From: Balneolaceae bacterium
GTDB taxonomy: Bacteria > Bacteroidota > Rhodothermia > Balneolales > Balneolaceae
DNA: 14,713 nt
Assembly (NCBI GenBank): GCA_021767245.1
Contig: JAASTO010000053.1
Location: 1-14,713, forward strand
Direction of reading: 5' to 3'
Positions 7,244 through 14,713 of this stretch are shown here, piece by piece. Position 1 is the first letter of the stretch, and each line of letters opens with the position of its first letter. The notes beneath the pieces are model-generated. The model was given only the letters and a program-made list of their open reading frames with translations, was not told the origin of the DNA and searched no databases. The translations under genes and the position numbers were made by a program.

Positions 7244-7901
7244 AAATGAAATTCTGATAAAAACAGAAGCTTATGTACGTCAACAGCTGGAAGGTGAAGG
7301 CTCCGGCCACGATTGGTGGCATATTCATCGGGTTCGGAATGTTGCCCTGCAAATTGGTAAACAAGAAAACGCTGATCTCTTTGTAGTTGAACTCGCTGCC
7401 TTGCTCCATGATATTGCTGATCACAAGTTCCATGGTGGAAATGAAGACATCGGTCCTGCCACGGCACGAAAATGGCTTGAAGAATTAGAGGTTCCTGAAC
7501 CGACCATTAAGCATGTTACAAACATCATCCGGGATGTATCCTTTAAGGGAGCCGAAGTGGATACCCACATGAAGACCATTGAAGGCAAAGTAGTGCAAGA
7601 TGCTGACCGGTTGGATGCCCTGGGGGCTATTGGTATTGCCCGGGCGTTTGCATACGGTGGATACAAAGAGCGGGAGCTCTATAACCCGGGTATCAAACCG
7701 GAGTCTCATCAATCGTTTGAAGACTACAAAAAGAGTACCGGCCCAACCATTAATCACTTTTTCGAAAAACTATTCCTGCTGAAAGATAGAATGAATACGA
7801 CATCAGGCCGAAAAATTGCTAACGAACGGCACAAATATATGGAAGATTTTGTCGCTCGATTTCTCAGTGAATGGGAGGATACTTCTAATAATACCTTATA
7901 A
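7236..7901 (+). CDS. HD-domain phosphohydrolase (YpgQ/YedJ-like)
   Basis: A 221-residue soluble protein with a metal-dependent HD fold. Likely metal ligands are His29 or His31 in GHDWWHIHRV, the HD pair His58-Asp59 in LLHDIADH, and Asp122/Asp124 in QDADRLDALGAIG. This motif set and length match the YedJ/YpgQ branch of HD proteins; Bacillus YpgQ is reported to hydrolyse nucleotides to monophosphate and pyrophosphate. The substrate here cannot be told from sequence. The ATG at 7236 overlaps the stop of the nagZ-like gene by eight bases, so it is probably translated by coupling, although its cytoplasmic role has no obvious link to the two lipoproteins before it. No signal peptide or membrane helix is present. 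Confidence 0.88.
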   Translation: MNKNEILIKTEAYVRQQLEGEGSGHDWWHIHRVRNVALQIGKQENADLFVVELAALLHDIADHKFHGGNEDIGPATARKWLEELEVPEPTIKHVTNIIRDVSFKGAEVDTHMKTIEGKVVQDADRLDALGAIGIARAFAYGGYKERELYNPGIKPESHQSFEDYKKSTGPTINHFFEKLFLLKDRMNTTSGRKIANERHKYMEDFVARFLSEWEDTSNNTL

Positions 7902-7912
7902 GCTTGTGCAGT

Positions 7913-8076
7913 TTTCGCTCCGTCGCAGAGCGTGTGGAGCGAGGGTAAAATGTTTGAATTCCCACTTAATAGCAACAAATCCGTTTTGCGAATTGTTTTA
8001 GTTAAATGATTCGACCGGATAACTCTTTGAAGTAATTTATTAGAATAAGACTCGCACGCTCTGCGTCGGAGCGAAA
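7913..8076. repeat. REPIN/MITE-like element with 22-base inverted repeats
   Basis: Bases 7913-7934 and 8055-8076 are inverted repeats that match at 21 of 22 positions, 120 bases apart. Each arm holds its own short palindrome, CGCTCCGTCGCAGAGCG on the left and CGCTCTGCGTCGGAGCG on the right. The interior is AT-rich and contains an imperfect hairpin (ATCCG 7979-7983 with CGGAT 8016-8020, and CGAAT 7989-7993 with ATTCG 8009-8013). No open frame or transposase is present and I see no clear target duplication at the edges. Two palindromic units in opposite orientation are the layout of REPINs moved in trans by RAYT transposases; a MITE is the alternative. It fills most of the 250-base gap between convergent genes. 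Confidence 0.6.
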
Positions 8077-8095
8077 GAACTCGGTTCCTAAAACC

Positions 8096-8129
8096 AATCG
8101 TCAGACGGACTTTAAGCGGCCAGACGATT
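8096..8129 (-). terminator. Possible terminator of the S9 peptidase gene
   Basis: AATCGTC (8096-8102) pairs with GACGATT (8123-8129), giving a 7-base-pair stem about 25 bases after the S9 stop codon. On the minus strand it is followed by GGTTTTA, only a short T-run. The loop is long at 20 bases. A weak terminator is possible. Confidence 0.3.
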
Positions 8130-8151
8130 AATTCATTTCCGGATTAGGGAA

Positions 8152-10899
8152 TCACTTACCCTGATAGGCTTCCCCTTCCAATATCCATTCAGGTTCTCCC
8201 TTACCTTTCAAATAGAAATCAAAATACTCCTTCATGCGAATCGCATAATCAAGTTTATTTGAAAATTTTTGCAGATGATGCGGCTCATTGTGATACTGCA
8301 GGAAAACCACATCTTTGTTGTAGCGGCGCATAGCCAGATAAAGCTCAATACTTTGCTCCCATGGAACAGCTCCGTCCGCATCACCGTGCATAATCAACAT
8401 AGGTGTATCGATCCTGTCTGCGTAGAATACGGGGGAGTTTTCAATATAAAGGTGCGGGGCTTCAACAAGGGTCTTACCAATTCGGCTTTGCGTTTTTTCA
8501 TACTGAAACTGTCGTGCCAATCCGGAATCCCACCGAATGCCACTATAGGCACTTGTCATGTTACTGACCGGAGCTCCTGAAACAGCAGCATCAAATATTT
8601 CTGTCTGTGTGACCATATGTGCCGTTTGGTAACCACTCCACGAATGACCGTGCAAGCCAAGCTTATCTTCATCTGCTATACCCATCTCAATCAATTTTAG
8701 AATTCCGGGCAACAGGCTCTTGGTTGCAGATAGTCCGGGACGGCCAATTTCAAATCTGATATCAGGCAGGAATACTACATAATCATCGCTTACATACTGA
8801 GCGAAAACAGGGCGGTGATTGGTCTTCGGTTCGTTAAAATCATACAGTCGATCCGTAAAGAAGCGGTAGTAATACGTCATGATCGGATACCGTTTGTTGG
8901 GATCATAGTTATCAGGTTTGATGACAACACCTTGGGTGAAGGTTCCGTCAACACTTAGCCAGTCAATGAGTTCGGCACTACCCCAATTCCATTTGTCTTT
9001 GAGATCCATATGCAACTCAGTAAGCTGTTTTTTCCCTGCAAACTTCCAGTTATTGGCCACCCAGATATTTGGAAACTCATCGTATGCTTCCCGTTTGTAC
9101 AGAACTGTTGAAGCATCATCAGCTTTCTTAACAAATGTGAATTTCTTGTCCTCTTCCAGCAACCGGTTCACGCCGGATCGATTAGCCCTGGCTGAATAGA
9201 AGCCAAAATTCTTGCTCAGATCGTGATACGAGGTCAATAGCAATTCTTCGTTGTTTTCAAAAGCATCGTTTCTTTCTTTGTTCATACCCTCAATACGAAA
9301 CACTCGGTTTTCTTTTCTTCCTTCACCGTCCGTAATATTTCTGGGATTACCATTTGAAGTTTCAAATCGCCAGATATCAAATTTATCGTAGATCAAAATG
9401 GCCCTATCATTTTCGATCCATCCTGCAACACCGTATCCGGGAACATCCGAAGGGTAATCGTGGTCTTCGTTGTAGAAAGGCACATCAATATTTTCACTAA
9501 GATTTTTGATTTTCCCCGACTCAGTGTTGATCAAAAACCAATGCTTATCCTGATAATAAGCCGCGAATCTGCCCTGTGGTGAAAGATTTACCCATCCACC
9601 AAAATGTTCTAAAAATTGAGTTCTTTTACCGGTTTTTGGGTCCACAAAGTAGTAATCCCTGTAACTTCCATCCCAGGTTCTCTCTCGCATGTATGGCTCA
9701 TCATTGCTGCCAATCAGAACATTTGCATTGTGATCTATGCTGACGTCCGGCATATCCTTATCAGCAAGCTGAACCGACTCATTGCTTTCTAAGTGATAAA
9801 CGGCTATATAAAGCTGATTCTTCCGGGAATTCCATGTTTTCTTCTCATGGGTTTTAATCTGAGGATCTTCACCGTGCCAGATATCAAGTCTACGGTCATC
9901 CACAATTTCAGCGATATCATATATATTAACTTCCTCAGTTTCTTCGCTATCCTTCTTTGTTTCAAGCTCGACCATCTTTGCATCCATTACTCCATAAAAT
10001 AGTCGTTTCCCATCATGCGTGAACATCAAGCGGTTGTTGGATCTCAAAGCGAAATTTGAATCTACCTCTTCAGGACCAAGTAGGGTTTTCAGGTCGTTAT
10101 TTTGACCATTCCAAATGTTTAGAGAAGCATCGGTTTCTACAAAGGAGGTATCATATGAAGCTTTCGTAAACGCCAATTTCTTTTGATCATGATCCCAGGT
10201 TAAATTTGCGTAATAGCCGCTTTCCTGTTTATCAATTTGCTTCGTTTTCTCAGTTTTCAGATCAAAAGCGTAAAGACCATTCTGTGTGTTGCTGGTATCC
10301 ACTATGGTATATGCCAGATGAGTGGATAAACTATCGAATGCCATTTCATCAACAAAAGAAAACTCAAATTCTTCACCTGAGGATAAATTCTTCAATCGTA
10401 AAGTTTTACCGAGCCTTTTATTTTTTGATTTCATTTCAGCCACCTCTTTACTTTCCATATGATGAACAGCCAGCCACTTTCCATCTTCCGAAAAGGTAAA
10501 TGTACTTACACTATCGTAAGAAATAACCTCTCCGTTATTGGTTGATAAAACTGAAAGTCCCTGTTGAGGTTTCTCCTTTTGATCCTTTAATTGCTCTTTC
10601 AAAGGAACCTTACTGAGTGCGGCAACCCAATTACCGTTAGCTGTAATTTTTGGAGAAGCTCCCAGATCGATGGAGTATGTATGTCTCCCATCGGTACTTT
10701 TAACTTCAACCCGACCATCCCCTCTGTCGGGCCACACTTCATACGCTACCCATTCTCCATTTCCTGAGAGTTGAATAGTGCCTATATCCTCAAATTTCAT
10801 CACATCCTCGAAACTCAGAACTCCCTGAGCCGTAGCCAATGATGTAAACAGTAAAGTGATAGTCAGAATTTGAAGAAACCGGATTTTCAGAGATCGCAT
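8152..10899 (-). CDS. Secreted prolyl oligopeptidase family (S9) peptidase
   Basis: A 915-residue serine peptidase of the S9 family. It has a Sec signal peptide (residues 1-24, ending near ATAQG), a long beta-rich N-terminal part up to about residue 620 that fits the propeller of this family, and a C-terminal alpha/beta hydrolase domain. The catalytic triad can be placed: Ser753 in GHSWSGY, Asp842 in HGDADGAVPW and His874 in NEPHH. The nucleophile motif is GHSWSGY where many relatives have GxSYGGY, and the stretch normally reading PDYRGSxGYG is PDIRFEIGRPG, so this is a divergent branch. It probably degrades peptides in the periplasm or outside the cell. It stands alone, divergent from the DinB-family gene, and its 3' end faces the HD gene across the repeat element. 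Confidence 0.9.
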   Translation of the reverse strand: MRSLKIRFLQILTITLLFTSLATAQGVLSFEDVMKFEDIGTIQLSGNGEWVAYEVWPDRGDGRVEVKSTDGRHTYSIDLGASPKITANGNWVAALSKVPLKEQLKDQKEKPQQGLSVLSTNNGEVISYDSVSTFTFSEDGKWLAVHHMESKEVAEMKSKNKRLGKTLRLKNLSSGEEFEFSFVDEMAFDSLSTHLAYTIVDTSNTQNGLYAFDLKTEKTKQIDKQESGYYANLTWDHDQKKLAFTKASYDTSFVETDASLNIWNGQNNDLKTLLGPEEVDSNFALRSNNRLMFTHDGKRLFYGVMDAKMVELETKKDSEETEEVNIYDIAEIVDDRRLDIWHGEDPQIKTHEKKTWNSRKNQLYIAVYHLESNESVQLADKDMPDVSIDHNANVLIGSNDEPYMRERTWDGSYRDYYFVDPKTGKRTQFLEHFGGWVNLSPQGRFAAYYQDKHWFLINTESGKIKNLSENIDVPFYNEDHDYPSDVPGYGVAGWIENDRAILIYDKFDIWRFETSNGNPRNITDGEGRKENRVFRIEGMNKERNDAFENNEELLLTSYHDLSKNFGFYSARANRSGVNRLLEEDKKFTFVKKADDASTVLYKREAYDEFPNIWVANNWKFAGKKQLTELHMDLKDKWNWGSAELIDWLSVDGTFTQGVVIKPDNYDPNKRYPIMTYYYRFFTDRLYDFNEPKTNHRPVFAQYVSDDYVVFLPDIRFEIGRPGLSATKSLLPGILKLIEMGIADEDKLGLHGHSWSGYQTAHMVTQTEIFDAAVSGAPVSNMTSAYSGIRWDSGLARQFQYEKTQSRIGKTLVEAPHLYIENSPVFYADRIDTPMLIMHGDADGAVPWEQSIELYLAMRRYNKDVVFLQYHNEPHHLQKFSNKLDYAIRMKEYFDFYLKGKGEPEWILEGEAYQGK

Positions 10900-11006
10900 A
10901 TGCAGAAATTTTAGTTTTGTGAATGATGGTAAGAAAAAGTATTTAATTGATATATGAAACGGTTATTATTCTGTTTAGAATCTTTTTACCCCTCAACTAA
11001 TCAGTC
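10900..11006. promoter_or_regulatory. Divergent promoter region of S9 peptidase and DinB-like genes
   Basis: These 107 AT-rich bases hold the start signals for both neighbours, which are transcribed away from each other. I see no strong Shine-Dalgarno sequence before either ATG and no promoter hexamers that I would assign with confidence. Confidence 0.35.
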
Positions 11007-11588
11007 ATGAAAAACTCAGGCTACACGTACGATTATTTTTTGGAATCATTTCATGAAGCTAAGGCATCAGCCACAACCATGGTTTCAGAAACCGATGATC
11101 AGACACTTACAAAAAAACCGGACAAAGAATCCTGGTCGATGATCGAGATCCTGAATCATCTGGTTCAGGCGGGGAACGAGTACCTGCCTCAGATCAGAAA
11201 AGCTTTAGATAGAAATGATGATAAACTCGCTAAAGGAAGTGGACCCTTTACCCCCGGGATCTTCTTCCGATGGTTTATTGGGCAGGTTAGTCCTGAAAAT
11301 CCTCGTAAACTACCCACCGTCTCATCTTTCAAACCTGTAAATAATTCAAAGCTTGATATCGAAAAAACACTCACAGATTTTTTGGATCTGCAGGACGCTT
11401 TTATTCATGTTCTAAAAAGAGCAAAACTGGAGGGGTTGGATCTGAATCGGATCAAAGCAAAGAATCCTATTATAAAGATCATTCCGATGTCTTTAACAGC
11501 TTGCTTTGGAGTAGCAGACGCACACCAACGGCGTCATTTTGATCAAATGAAAACACTTAAGAATTCTTTTTTGTCACAAAATCACTAA
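11007..11588 (+). CDS. DinB-family protein
   Basis: A 193-residue soluble protein of the DinB/YfiT four-helix-bundle superfamily. The usual three-histidine metal site is visible: His51 in EILNHLVQAGNEY and His173 and His177 in DAHQRRHFDQ. The segment KPDKESWSMIEILNHL is the typical first motif. Members of this superfamily bind divalent metal and some are thiol-dependent transferases, but most have no known reaction, and the DNA-damage name comes only from the founding gene. No signal peptide is seen. It is the only plus-strand gene here and converges on the CrtZ-like gene with a 21-base gap. Family assignment is good; function is not known. Confidence 0.85.
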   Translation: MKNSGYTYDYFLESFHEAKASATTMVSETDDQTLTKKPDKESWSMIEILNHLVQAGNEYLPQIRKALDRNDDKLAKGSGPFTPGIFFRWFIGQVSPENPRKLPTVSSFKPVNNSKLDIEKTLTDFLDLQDAFIHVLKRAKLEGLDLNRIKAKNPIIKIIPMSLTACFGVADAHQRRHFDQMKTLKNSFLSQNH

Positions 11589-11609
11589 CACCCTCAAATG
11601 TTATAAAAC

Positions 11610-12080
11610 TTAATCTCTGTCGTATTTTCGTTGGTGTTCAGGGTATTTATCATAGGGAAACAAAAACAGGCCATAAGGTTCATTCCCTTGCTTCCCCACA
11701 TCCTGATGGTGGCGCTGATGAGCCCTTCTTATCAGTTTCATAAATTTATTGTCACTTCTGAATGGAATGAACCTCTTATGGGCAAAAAGGTCGTGTATGA
11801 TGAAGTATAGAATACCATAGACCGCAATTCCTGTGCCTATTCCAAAATGTGGAGAAGTAAACATGGTGTCGCCTCCTGTTACCATCAGCCAGACTGATAT
11901 GGATGCGAAGATAAGTGAGAAAATATCATTCAACTCGAACAGGCCATGATCCGGTTTATGGTGAGATTCATGGATCTTCCACAATAAACCATGGAATAAC
12001 CAACGATGTACACAATATGATACGATCTCCATACCGGCGAATCCAAGAATTATAAAACCTGACAAGTAAAAAAAGTCCAT
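11610..12080 (-). CDS. crtZ: CrtZ-like beta-carotene hydroxylase (fatty acid hydroxylase superfamily)
   Basis: A 156-residue integral membrane di-iron hydroxylase. All four histidine clusters are present in order: HRWLFH (25-30), HESHH (37-41), HDLFAH (96-101) and HQRHH (121-125). Length and motif spacing match CrtZ, which adds hydroxyl groups to the 3 and 3' positions of beta-ionone rings to make zeaxanthin. Hydrophobic segments at about 3-22 and 53-70 and 80-95 suit a membrane enzyme. No other carotenoid gene (crtB, crtI, crtY) is in the window, so the substrate is inferred. It is the last gene of a minus-strand run and starts 17 bases after the FAD oxidoreductase stop. A sterol desaturase-like role is less likely because of the short length. 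Confidence 0.85.
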   Translation of the reverse strand: MDFFYLSGFIILGFAGMEIVSYCVHRWLFHGLLWKIHESHHKPDHGLFELNDIFSLIFASISVWLMVTGGDTMFTSPHFGIGTGIAVYGILYFIIHDLFAHKRFIPFRSDNKFMKLIRRAHQRHHQDVGKQGNEPYGLFLFPYDKYPEHQRKYDRD

Positions 12081-12097
12081 TTGGTTCTCAATTATAT

Positions 12098-13204
12098 TTA
12101 ATCAAGTTCTGAAGCAGCTTCTTTTCCGAGCTGCATTCCTAAAGCAACTCCCATTCCACTCAGCCCGGCTACCAAAACCACATCTTTAGACAGCGCATTC
12201 ATTATGGGACTTTTTGTAGGCGTGAAACCCATGATTCCCGACCACTCTCTGTCAATTTCCCAACATTTGGGAAGTTTCAAAACATTGTTTGCGAACTCTA
12301 AAAGGTGATATTTGATCTTCGCATTCGTTCCAAACTGCATGGTTGTTTCCACATCAATATCTAAACTTCGGGCACCTCCCAGCAAAAATCGATCCTCTCC
12401 TACTCCCCTGAAGTAGTAGTATCCTGCATCAAAATGGTAAGTCCCTTTCCACTCAAGATCCTTGATGGGCTTTGTGACAAAGACAAAACCCCGACCGGGT
12501 TTGATATCAACCTCCGGCATTAGCTTTGAAGTAAATGAATTTGTGGCAACCACCAGCTTAGCAGCATAAAGTTCGATCCCATTATCCAGCCATAGAATTT
12601 TTTGTTCTTGATCGATCATTTGAACATTGATCTGCCACCTAAATTCTACACCAAGTTCCAGATTTTTATGATACAGGGTGCGCATCATTTTGCCCGGGTG
12701 CAGACAACCCTCATGCTTAATGCTTACCGCTTTAAATCCATTATGTGTAGTGGCTTGATACACACCCTCAACACCGGCTGCTTCATACAACCACCTGTTA
12801 AAAACCGGCAGTTGTTCAACAGCTTTAGCGTAAATCCCCTCATCCGTAAAGATCTCGTATGCACCCGGTTCACAATATTCAATATTTTCGTCACCCAGCG
12901 TGGTTCTTAATAATTGCAGTCCATTGAATCGTCTTTGGATCCGGTCTATGATCTTTGATTCTTTCTCTATCTTCAGATCAGCCATGTGTTCGGTTGGCGA
13001 TCCAAAACAAGCAAAGCCTGCATTTCTGGTACTTGCCCCAATTGGGAAAAAACCGCGATCTATAACCAATACCTGCGCTTCAGGATGGTTTTGCTTATAA
13101 AAGTGAGCCGCCGACTGCCCCGTCAACCCTGCCCCAATAACGATCAGATCGTACTTCTGATCATACAATTCACTTTCCCAATACGAACGTTCTGCCTGTA
13201 TCAT
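12098..13204 (-). CDS. FAD-dependent oxidoreductase, DAO family
   Basis: A 368-residue protein with the dinucleotide-binding motif VIGAGLTGQSAA (Gly24, Gly26, Gly29) and Asp49 at the end of the second strand (VLVIDRG) to hold the ribose. The segment GASTRNAGFACFG is typical of the DAO family that oxidises amino or N-methyl groups (for example PuuB-like and glycine-oxidase-like enzymes), and the C-terminal LVAGLSGMGVALGMQLGK closes the FAD site. No signal peptide is seen. The substrate cannot be told from sequence. It lies 8 bases after the M20 amidohydrolase and 17 bases before the CrtZ-like gene, so it is in an operon with both. With the amidohydrolase it could form a route that first frees and then oxidises an amine or amino acid; that is inference. 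Confidence 0.87.
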   Translation of the reverse strand: MIQAERSYWESELYDQKYDLIVIGAGLTGQSAAHFYKQNHPEAQVLVIDRGFFPIGASTRNAGFACFGSPTEHMADLKIEKESKIIDRIQRRFNGLQLLRTTLGDENIEYCEPGAYEIFTDEGIYAKAVEQLPVFNRWLYEAAGVEGVYQATTHNGFKAVSIKHEGCLHPGKMMRTLYHKNLELGVEFRWQINVQMIDQEQKILWLDNGIELYAAKLVVATNSFTSKLMPEVDIKPGRGFVFVTKPIKDLEWKGTYHFDAGYYYFRGVGEDRFLLGGARSLDIDVETTMQFGTNAKIKYHLLEFANNVLKLPKCWEIDREWSGIMGFTPTKSPIMNALSKDVVLVAGLSGMGVALGMQLGKEAASELD

Positions 13205-13212
13205 TCTATTTT

Positions 13213-14391
13213 TTATTCAAAAATCAAACTTGCCATAAGCGGTGTTGCCGTCTCAAAGAATCGGTCATCTACATTATATTTTGGGTGATGCCATGGATAT
13301 TCTGAATCAGCTTCCTTGCTGGCGCTACCCACAAAGAAGAAAGCTCCCGGAAACTCCTTCTGATAAAATGCGAAATCCTCACCTGCCATAACCGGTTTCG
13401 TTAGCTCGATCACATTATCATTCCCCAATATTTTTCTGGCAGACTTTAAAACCAGGTCAGCCTCCTTCTCTGAATTTATCACCGCAGGATAACCCCTGTT
13501 GAATTCAAACTTGTAATCTCCCCCCGCCTCCCTGGTGATCCCTCTGAGAATCGCCTCAAGCCGTTCGATCACAAGCTCTTCCGTTTCCGGTGATAATGTC
13601 CGGGCAGTACCCCAAAGTTTAACATTCTCCGGAATGATATTATGAGCAGAACCGCCCTCAATCCTGCCAATGGTCACTACAACGGGCTCTGTTGGGTCCA
13701 CATTTCGGCTTGCTATGGTTTGAACCGCATTGATGAACTGAGAGGATAAGACGATCGGGTCGATAGCTTCATGTGCCCGTGCAGCATGCCCACCTTTACC
13801 AATGACCTCCACTTCAAACTCGGATGTGGATGCCATCAAAGGACCGGGTTTGGTTGCCACAATACCTGCCCGATGCATCGGTGAAGTGTGAATACCGTAA
13901 ATGGCATCCACTTTACGCTTTTGTAAAAATCCTGTTTCGGTTAAAAGTTTACCTCCCCCTGGCAGTTTCTCCTCTCCGGGTTGAAATACCAACAGCACGG
14001 TTCCTTCGATCTCTGCCCTCAATTCCGACAGGATCTTTGCCACAGTCAGCAGGTTTGCCGTATGGGCATCATGTCCACAACAGTGTGCAACCCCTTCGTT
14101 TAGTGAAATGTATCCCTGTTTTGCCGTTCCCTCTTCTAAAATTGGCAAGGCATCAATATCAGCTCTCAGTGCTACAACCTTATCAGACTCTATACCGCCT
14201 TTCAGGATTCCCACGCAGCCTGTCTCCAGTGGGGTTTCATAGGGAATATTCAACTCATCTAATCTGGATTGAATATATTCAGTTGTCTTATACTCCCTGA
14301 ATGAAAGTTCCGGATGTTTGTGCAAATATTGACGGGTTTCTACCGTCTCAGAAAAGTATTTTTTTGCCAGTTCTGCAATTTTGGAATGCAT
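13213..14391 (-). CDS. M20 family metallo-amidohydrolase (N-acyl amino acid/hippurate hydrolase type)
   Basis: A 392-residue M20D-type amidohydrolase, a cytoplasmic family that cleaves N-acyl groups from amino acids or related amides using two metals. Motifs seen in order are RQYLHKHPELSF near the start, LRADIDALPI, the metal-binding HCCGHDAHT (Cys105, His107), QPGEE (catalytic Glu140 and metal ligand Glu141), GIHTSP (His168), the dimerisation-domain KGGHAARAHEAIDP, and HHPKYNVDD near the C-terminus. Length and motif set are complete. It is the first gene of the minus-strand run of three, and its start faces the membrane-protein gene at 14501 across 109 bases. Natural substrate is not clear from sequence. 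Confidence 0.93.
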   Translation of the reverse strand: MHSKIAELAKKYFSETVETRQYLHKHPELSFREYKTTEYIQSRLDELNIPYETPLETGCVGILKGGIESDKVVALRADIDALPILEEGTAKQGYISLNEGVAHCCGHDAHTANLLTVAKILSELRAEIEGTVLLVFQPGEEKLPGGGKLLTETGFLQKRKVDAIYGIHTSPMHRAGIVATKPGPLMASTSEFEVEVIGKGGHAARAHEAIDPIVLSSQFINAVQTIASRNVDPTEPVVVTIGRIEGGSAHNIIPENVKLWGTARTLSPETEELVIERLEAILRGITREAGGDYKFEFNRGYPAVINSEKEADLVLKSARKILGNDNVIELTKPVMAGEDFAFYQKEFPGAFFFVGSASKEADSEYPWHHPKYNVDDRFFETATPLMASLIFE

Positions 14392-14500
14392 GTGGTATCA
14401 ATTGGTTTCTAACTTTGCAGATAATAAGAATATTATAAGAGTGAACGTAACTTTATGTAAGTGTAATCGTAGCATATGTTGTTAATCAAATAACTACTCT
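14392..14500. promoter_or_regulatory. Divergent promoter region of M20 operon and membrane-protein gene
   Basis: An AT-rich stretch of 109 bases between two start codons pointing away from each other, so it must hold promoters for both. No clear motif can be assigned. Confidence 0.35.
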
Positions 14501-14713
14501 ATGAAAACAACATCCTGGGAAATAATTGTTGCCGGCTTTTTATTTGTGGGCCTTTCGATCTTCCTGATCGAGAACAATTCAATGCGATCAAGCTCCGAAC
14601 ATTCCGAGCTCCCCACTGACTCACTGGAAGTTTCAATTGATAAAGATGAAATACGTGTCTTTAAGCTTCAAAGTCTCGAAAATCTTGGTAACCTTGAAAA
14701 TCTGGAGAATCTC
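14501..14713 (+). CDS. Membrane-anchored protein with Leu-Glu-Asn repeat (5' part only)
   Basis: The ATG at 14501 opens a frame that stays open for 71 codons to the window edge. Residues 8-23 (IIVAGFLFVGLSIFLI) form one membrane helix near the N-terminus, followed by a Ser- and acid-rich linker. The last visible residues are a short repeat, LENLGNLENLENL, beginning near residue 59. The predicted topology is a short cytoplasmic tail with the bulk outside the inner membrane. The repeat could be a coiled coil or the start of a longer repeat array. I do not recognise the family. Confidence 0.7.
   Translation, partial: MKTTSWEIIVAGFLFVGLSIFLIENNSMRSSSEHSELPTDSLEVSIDKDEIRVFKLQSLENLGNLENLENL

Noticed and set aside
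13824..14300. A 158-residue plus-strand open frame opposite the M20 gene
   Set aside because: The M20 gene on the other strand has complete catalytic motifs across this stretch; the plus frame shows none.

Overview
The window reads as chromosomal DNA of a Gram-negative bacterium of the Bacteroidota/Balneolota type. The evidence is indirect: small lipoproteins with classic lipoboxes, a TlpA-like lipoprotein, a secreted S9 peptidase, an anti-sigma-like TPR membrane protein beside a TPR-CHAT protease, a CrtZ-type hydroxylase, and start codons that mostly lack a Shine-Dalgarno sequence. Most genes look close to 40-45% GC by eye. No rRNA, tRNA, transposase or CRISPR array is visible, and no marker gene fixes the genus.

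Region 1 (1-4375) is the most unusual part. It opens with the tail of one small lipoprotein gene, then a complete second copy that is identical over the 129 bases that can be compared. Seventeen bases after the second stop begins a 1040-residue TPR-CHAT protease gene. A bidirectional hairpin terminator built into its last codons separates it from a convergent gene for a membrane protein with an anti-sigma-like N-terminus and a C-terminal TPR domain. The first ~1.3-1.4 kb of the CHAT gene is very AT-rich (sampled lines about 22-35% GC), the rest is about 35-47%, and the lipoprotein repeat is nearly 60%. The locus therefore looks like a mosaic. My inference is that lipoproteins, protease and TPR membrane protein meet in the periplasm as an envelope protease/signalling module. 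That is a hypothesis.

Region 2 (4376-8151): a 268-base divergent intergenic region with two GTGTAAC motifs and several small inverted repeats, then a tightly coupled plus-strand operon of three overlapping genes: a TlpA-like thioredoxin lipoprotein, a GH3 beta-N-acetylhexosaminidase (NagZ-like) lipoprotein and an HD-domain phosphohydrolase. A 164-base element with 22-base terminal inverted repeats, each arm itself a short palindrome (REPIN/MITE-like), fills most of the gap to the next gene.

Region 3 (8152-14713): a large secreted S9 prolyl-oligopeptidase-family peptidase on the minus strand; a divergent DinB-family protein; a minus-strand operon of M20 amidohydrolase, FAD-dependent DAO-family oxidoreductase and CrtZ-like di-iron hydroxylase; and at the right edge the start of a single-pass membrane protein with a leucine/glutamate/asparagine repeat, cut off by the window end.
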